Shown: piece by piece, positions 60,068 through 64,000 of the stretch
Position numbering within the stretch: the first letter of the stretch is position 1
How the letters are laid out: each line of letters begins with the position of its first letter
Source of the DNA: Mucilaginibacter pineti
GTDB lineage: Bacteria > Bacteroidota > Bacteroidia > Sphingobacteriales > Sphingobacteriaceae
DNA length: 64,000 nucleotides
Direction of reading: 5' to 3'
NCBI RefSeq assembly: GCF_900101875.1
Contig: NZ_FNAI01000012.1
Location: forward strand, 62,001 to 126,000
The notes under the pieces: generated by a model
The model's database searches: none
Told to the model about the DNA's origin: nothing
Seen by the model: only the letters and a program-made list of their open reading frames with translations
Program-made: the position numbers and the translations under genes

Positions 60068-61678
60068 TTATTTCTTACGGGCGTAAGCCAGTGAAGCGGC
60101 GACAAAGTTAATAAAAAGTGGGTGCGGATTAGCAACTGTTGATTTTAATTCGGGATGAAATTGTGCGCCTACGAAAAACGGGTGGTTTTTAAGCTCAACA
60201 ATCTCTACCAATTGGTTATCCGGGTTAATGCCCGATGGGGTTAAACCTGCGGCTTCATATTGTTTAAGATACTCGTTATTAAACTCATAACGGTGTCTGT
60301 GACGTTCAGAAATGTGGGTTTTTCCGTATATAGCTGCGGCTTTGCTGTTCTTTTTCAAATCGCAAGGGTAGGCGCCTAAACGCATGGTACCGCCTTTGTT
60401 GGTAACCGTTTTTTGCTCTTCCATCATGCCGATAACCGGGTGTGGTGTTTCGGGGTTCATTTCGGTACTGTTGGCGTTCTCCAGTCCTAAAACGTTACGG
60501 CCAAATTCAACAACGGCACATTGCATACCCAAACAAATACCAAAGAAAGGTATATTATTTTCACGCACATAACGTATAGCCTGTATTTTCCCTTCAAAGC
60601 CGCGCTCGCCAAAGCCCGGTGCTACCAGTACGCCATGCATGCCTTTAAGTTTTTCAATAGCATTCTCTGGCGTTAAGGATTCCGACGGAATGTACTCAAC
60701 CCTTACCTTGCATTCTTTATTGGCACCGGCATGTATAAATGCTTCGGTAATTGATTTATAAGCATCCGGCAGCTCAACATATTTACCAACCAGGGCAATG
60801 CGTACATCGGCAGTCGGGTTTTTTAACCTGCCCAGGAAATCTTTCCAGTTTTCGAGGTTGGGTTCGTTCTTAAGCGGAAGTTTTAGTTTGGTAAGTACAG
60901 TTTTATCTAATTGCTCTTTCAACATCAGCAACGGAACATCGTAAATGGTTGATGCATCAATAGATTCGATAACGGCGTTGATATTTACGTTACAGAACAG
61001 GGCTATTTTTTTGCGGATATCTGCGTTAAGGTGGTGCTCGGTACGGCAAACCAAAATATCTGGCTGGATCCCGTATTCCAATAGCATTTTAACAGAGTGC
61101 TGGGTAGGTTTGGTTTTCAGTTCGCCTGCTGCGGCAAGGAATGGAACCAGGGTAAGGTGGATAACCAATGAGTTACCAGAACCGTTTTCCCAGCGGAACT
61201 GACGTACAGCCTCAATATATGGCAATGATTCGATGTCGCCTACGGTACCGCCCAATTCGGTGATCACAATATCATATTCGCCGTTTTCGCCAAGGATGCG
61301 GAAGTTGCGTTTTATCTCGTCGGTAATATGCGGTACTACCTGTACGGTTTTACCTAAAAAAGCACCCTCACGCTCTTTATTGATCACATTTTGGTAAATA
61401 CGACCGGTTGTAATGTTGTTTGCTTTTGAGGTAGGAGTATTTAAGAAACGTTCGTAATGGCCAAGGTCAAGATCTGTTTCGGCGCCATCTTCGGTAACGT
61501 AGCATTCACCATGCTCATAAGGGTTCAATGTTCCCGGATCGATATTGATATAGGGATCGAACTTTTGAATGGTAACACGATAACCGCGCGATTGAAGTAG
61601 TTTGGCTAATGAGGCTGAGATAATACCTTTTCCTAACGACGAGGTAACGCCACCCGTAACAAAAATATATTTAGTCAT
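60068..61678 (-). CDS. pyrG: CTP synthase
   Basis: 536 residues from ATG 61678 (MTKYIFVTGGVTSSLGKGI); the frame is open 34 codons further but those are not family-like. The synthetase domain has the P-loop-like GGVTSSLGKGIISASL and DPGTLNPYEHGECYVTEDGAETDLDLGHYERF; the class-I glutamine amidotransferase domain has PFFGICLGMQCAVVEF (catalytic Cys) and AQFHPEL (catalytic His-Glu). It makes CTP from UTP. yidC follows downstream by 26 bp. Confidence 0.95.
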   Translation of the reverse strand: MTKYIFVTGGVTSSLGKGIISASLAKLLQSRGYRVTIQKFDPYINIDPGTLNPYEHGECYVTEDGAETDLDLGHYERFLNTPTSKANNITTGRIYQNVINKEREGAFLGKTVQVVPHITDEIKRNFRILGENGEYDIVITELGGTVGDIESLPYIEAVRQFRWENGSGNSLVIHLTLVPFLAAAGELKTKPTQHSVKMLLEYGIQPDILVCRTEHHLNADIRKKIALFCNVNINAVIESIDASTIYDVPLLMLKEQLDKTVLTKLKLPLKNEPNLENWKDFLGRLKNPTADVRIALVGKYVELPDAYKSITEAFIHAGANKECKVRVEYIPSESLTPENAIEKLKGMHGVLVAPGFGERGFEGKIQAIRYVRENNIPFFGICLGMQCAVVEFGRNVLGLENANSTEMNPETPHPVIGMMEEQKTVTNKGGTMRLGAYPCDLKKNSKAAAIYGKTHISERHRHRYEFNNEYLKQYEAAGLTPSGINPDNQLVEIVELKNHPFFVGAQFHPELKSTVANPHPLFINFVAASLAYARKK

Positions 61679-61873
61679 GATTTTTTTTGAAAATGGCCCC
61701 TGTTTTATGCGGAAACCAAATGTTTGTGTACGGGATACAAAAGTAAGAAAATTTTTAGGCTTAGGAACACTTGTGCACAAAAAAACGGTTGTGCTTTTTG
61801 ATTATGACCAAAGGCTGGCGATAAAGCATTTATTATGAAGGGGTAGCGATAGGCGGGCTGTATTCAAATCAAA

Positions 61874-62467
61874 TTAATCATTTGGATTGAGCAGTAAACC
61901 TGTATTATAAAAGTGGACGATTTTATATAAATAAAAAGTGGCATAACCATCGTTGGCTAAAAAACGGTCGTAAAGGCTTTTTTTGTCTATGAGTAATTTT
62001 GCAAAATTGTGCCTGAGCTGATCTCTTGTTAACTCGGTAACCAAATTTGATTTAAGTAAAGTTACGGTGTCAGATCCTTTACTTACATATAACTCGTCGA
62101 TGGCATCGGTAACGTTTAAAAAACCATAGTGGTTAACGTGTCGCCGTCCCAAAACATAATATAATGAAATTGTTCCACGTTCAACAAGTGCCAGAAATTT
62201 GGGGTTGTCTTCGCCTTTTATAACTACCGACCTCAGGATCACATTTTCTTCTGAGTTTTTAAACTCTTTTATCTCAGTTGGTTTAATGGTTTTATTACTT
62301 TTCATTTCTGAGGTTTGATACCTGAATTTTACGCCGCCTAATGCTCGGTTCGTTTTACAAGGTATCGAATCGCCTTTCATGGTTATAATGTAATCCTGTG
62401 CCTGTGTTTTTAGGGTAAACAACAATACGGCAACGCAAAACAGCGCTTTAAGGATAGGTAGTTTCAT
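61874..62467 (-). CDS. secreted protein of unknown function, tandem paralogue 2
   Basis: 197 residues with signal peptide (MKLPILKALFCVAVLLFTLKTQAQD). The mature protein starts YIITMKGDSIPCK and carries strand-like blocks (GGVKFRYQTSEMK, IKPTEIKEFKN, VIRSVVIKGEDNPKFLALVERGTISLYYVL) and ends in FYLYKIVHFYNTGLLLN. The neighbour at 62498-63076 has the same signal, the MKGDSI/LKGDTL block and the YxFKIVHFYNTG-like end, so they are duplicates 30 bp apart. No known function or motif was recognised. Confidence 0.8.
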   Translation of the reverse strand: MKLPILKALFCVAVLLFTLKTQAQDYIITMKGDSIPCKTNRALGGVKFRYQTSEMKSNKTIKPTEIKEFKNSEENVILRSVVIKGEDNPKFLALVERGTISLYYVLGRRHVNHYGFLNVTDAIDELYVSKGSDTVTLLKSNLVTELTRDQLRHNFAKLLIDKKSLYDRFLANDGYATFYLYKIVHFYNTGLLLNPND

Positions 62468-62497
62468 TATAAGTTTGGGTGGTATTATATGAAATAA

Positions 62498-63076
62498 TTA
62501 TAACGTTAATCCGGTATTATAAAAATGTATCAGCTTAAATAAATAAGTGAAATTGTAATATTCTTTGGCTTTAAATTTATCGTAAATGCTTTTTTTGTCT
62601 TTTAGTAATTCGGCAAATTCATCTAATATTTGTTCCTTTGGTTTATCAGTATTGTAATTTGATTTTAACAATCTTACCGAATCGCAATTTTTGCTCACGT
62701 AAAATTCCATGCTGGAGTGTATCCGGTTTGATTCCATCGCATTCCACTCCATAAGGCTGTACAGTGATATCGCTCCCTTTTCAACCACGATCATGAAAAC
62801 GGGCTTTTTTACACCTTCCATTGTAACCGCCCGCATAACCAGGGGTATCCTGTTGCAAGTAAATTCTTTAATAGAATCAACGGTTATATCTTCAGCCTTT
62901 TTCATTTTGGCTGTTTTGTATTTAAACTTTGTATGATCTACAGATGATTGGGATACTTTGCCAAATAACGTATCGCCTTTTAAGGTAAGCAGGTAATCCT
63001 GATCTTGAGCACGCAGGCTTTGCGTAAATAATAAAGCCGCAATGCAAAGCAGGGCTTTTGTGATGGTTAATTTCAT
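62498..63076 (-). CDS. secreted protein of unknown function, tandem paralogue 1
   Basis: 192 residues with signal MKLTITKALLCIAALLFTQSLRAQD. It shares with the downstream paralogue the LKGDTLFGKV opening, KFKYKTAKMKKAEDITVDSIKEF, the VVEKGAISLYSLM block, SDSVRLLKSN-type VSKNCDSVRLLKSN and the FKLIHFYNTGL ending. It probably belongs to a small family of Bacteroidota secreted proteins. Transcribed ahead of paralogue 2, likely as one unit. Confidence 0.8.
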   Translation of the reverse strand: MKLTITKALLCIAALLFTQSLRAQDQDYLLTLKGDTLFGKVSQSSVDHTKFKYKTAKMKKAEDITVDSIKEFTCNRIPLVMRAVTMEGVKKPVFMIVVEKGAISLYSLMEWNAMESNRIHSSMEFYVSKNCDSVRLLKSNYNTDKPKEQILDEFAELLKDKKSIYDKFKAKEYYNFTYLFKLIHFYNTGLTL

Positions 63077-63243
63077 GATAAGGTTAAGTATTATATTATT
63101 GCGATATCCAATGCCGGGTGCAGGCGGCGAATGTATCTTCTTATATATTGCTCGTATTTATACAAATATATAAAGATTTATATAGCATAATATAACAACA
63201 ATTATTTAAGCTAGGCATGGAGCATTTGCAAGTAGGTTTACGT

Positions 63244-63972
63244 CTACAACTTCAGCTTCAACAGATCTTCAGGAACATCAATGGCATGGGTTTCCAGTTC
63301 GGTTTCGGCAACTTTTATGCGGTAGCCGTTCTCAACCCAGCGCAACTGTTCCAGACTTTCGGCTTTTTCGAGGCCCGAAATTGGAAGCTTGGTGATCTGC
63401 TGCAGCACATCGGCACGGTAACCGTAAATGCCTATGTGTTTAAAATAAGTGTAAAATTCCAGCCAGTTTTCGGGTTCTTGTCCGCGTATATGCGGCAGGG
63501 CCGAGCGTGAAAAATATATAGCCTCGGATAGTTTATTGATCACCACTTTAGGCGAGTTGGTGTTGTGCAGTTCCTCAACAGTAAGCACTTTTTTTATCAA
63601 GGTGGCTATCTGTGTATCGGGATTGATAAAACAGGCAGCCAGCTTGGTGATCTGCTCGGGATCAATGTATGGTTCATCGCCCTGTATATTGATAACCACA
63701 TGGTATTCGGGGTGTAATAAGGCCACTTCGGCACAACGGTCGGTGCCGCTTTGGTGATCGGCGGCGGTCATTACCGCTACGCCGCCAAAGGCTTGTACGT
63801 GGTTAAAAATACGGTCGTCATCGGTAGCTACAATAACTTCGGTTAAATCATTGCATTTTTTAGCCTGTTCATAAACCCGCTGTATCATGCTTTTACCCGC
63901 AATATCAACCAATGGCTTCCCCGGAAATCGTGAAGATGCGTAACGTGCAGGAATTATGCCGAGGATTTTCAT
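63244..63972 (-). CDS. kdsB: 3-deoxy-manno-octulosonate cytidylyltransferase
   Basis: 242 residues. IIPARYASSRFPGKPLVDIAGKSMIQRVYEQA is the CMP-sugar synthase signature; VIVATDDDRIFNHV and VVINIQGDEPYIDPEQI hold the metal-binding acidic residues. It activates Kdo as CMP-Kdo for LPS, linking this gene to the heptose and Lpt genes elsewhere in the window. The 28 bases past its start to the window end show no gene. Confidence 0.95.
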   Translation of the reverse strand: MKILGIIPARYASSRFPGKPLVDIAGKSMIQRVYEQAKKCNDLTEVIVATDDDRIFNHVQAFGGVAVMTAADHQSGTDRCAEVALLHPEYHVVINIQGDEPYIDPEQITKLAACFINPDTQIATLIKKVLTVEELHNTNSPKVVINKLSEAIYFSRSALPHIRGQEPENWLEFYTYFKHIGIYGYRADVLQQITKLPISGLEKAESLEQLRWVENGYRIKVAETELETHAIDVPEDLLKLKL

Positions 63973-64000
63973 TTGTGTTGCGTGGAACGTGTTACCTGTG

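Noticed and set aside
61679..61780. Longer N-terminus for CTP synthase
   Set aside because: The 34 extra codons do not match the family; MTKYIFVTGG is the standard start.

Overview
The window is one contiguous stretch of a Bacteroidota chromosome, most likely family Sphingobacteriaceae (Mucilaginibacter/Pedobacter type). The basis is family content and style rather than a marker gene: a TonB-dependent receptor with a carboxypeptidase-regulatory-like N-domain, fused SecDF, a Rho with a long acidic/proline-rich insertion, an M56-TonB 'BlaR-like' protein with its BlaI partner, S9 peptidases, GH78/GH114/GH3 glycosidases, few Shine-Dalgarno sequences, and many intergenic hairpin repeats of the kind common in this group. 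About 51 protein genes and one broken transposase gene are supported. I saw no rRNA, tRNA or CRISPR array.

Layout. 1-3.1 kb: 3' part of a GH78 alpha-L-rhamnosidase, a GH114 lipoprotein and a bacterial pentameric ligand-gated ion-channel homologue. 3.3-9.1 kb: a TonB-dependent receptor, a beta-helix lipoprotein and an inositol-polyphosphate-type histidine phosphatase, possibly one nutrient-scavenging locus. 9.1-15.5 kb: repeat-rich DNA, an encapsulated-ferritin-like protein with no encapsulin gene in the window, an unknown secreted protein, a GH3 beta-glucosidase and a ROK regulator. 15.5-29.5 kb: core metabolism and envelope (HMG-CoA lyase, NDH-2, SecDF, FolA, ThyA, IspE, a HIBADH-family reductase, LapA-like protein, EamA transporter, LptG, Tgt). 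29.8-32.2 kb: a tightly overlapping GT2 - ECF sigma - RsmG unit. 32.5-34.7 kb: the M56-TonB/BlaI pair with three palindromic operators. 35-41 kb: DprA, SixA, an outer-membrane barrel and a heptose/LPS cluster (kinase, GmhA, adenylyltransferase, GT9). 41-50.3 kb: PolX, an unknown protein, SppA, FolK, HPt, PurS, PssA, Rho, PyrF. 50.3-51.1 kb: a frameshifted REP-associated tyrosine transposase between two four-hairpin arrays. 51.3-64 kb: two tandem S9 peptidases, a PNPOx-fold protein, an exonuclease/GIY-YIG fusion, YidC, CTP synthase, two tandem secreted paralogues and KdsB.

The envelope theme is strong: GmhA, heptose kinase/adenylyltransferase, GT9, KdsB, LptG, SecDF and YidC together cover LPS core-sugar supply, LPS export and membrane-protein insertion. 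The most unusual readable signals are: (1) three copies of a perfect 16-bp palindrome at the blaI start; (2) an EncFtn-type ferritin without a local shell gene; (3) a PolX whose polymerase aspartates are replaced while its PHP nuclease motifs remain; (4) a Tgt lacking the zinc cysteines; (5) two ungapped 83-bp GC-rich copies of a structured intergenic element; (6) eight hairpins with one shared core around the RAYT gene. No entirely new multi-gene system is proven by the sequence alone; these are the best leads.
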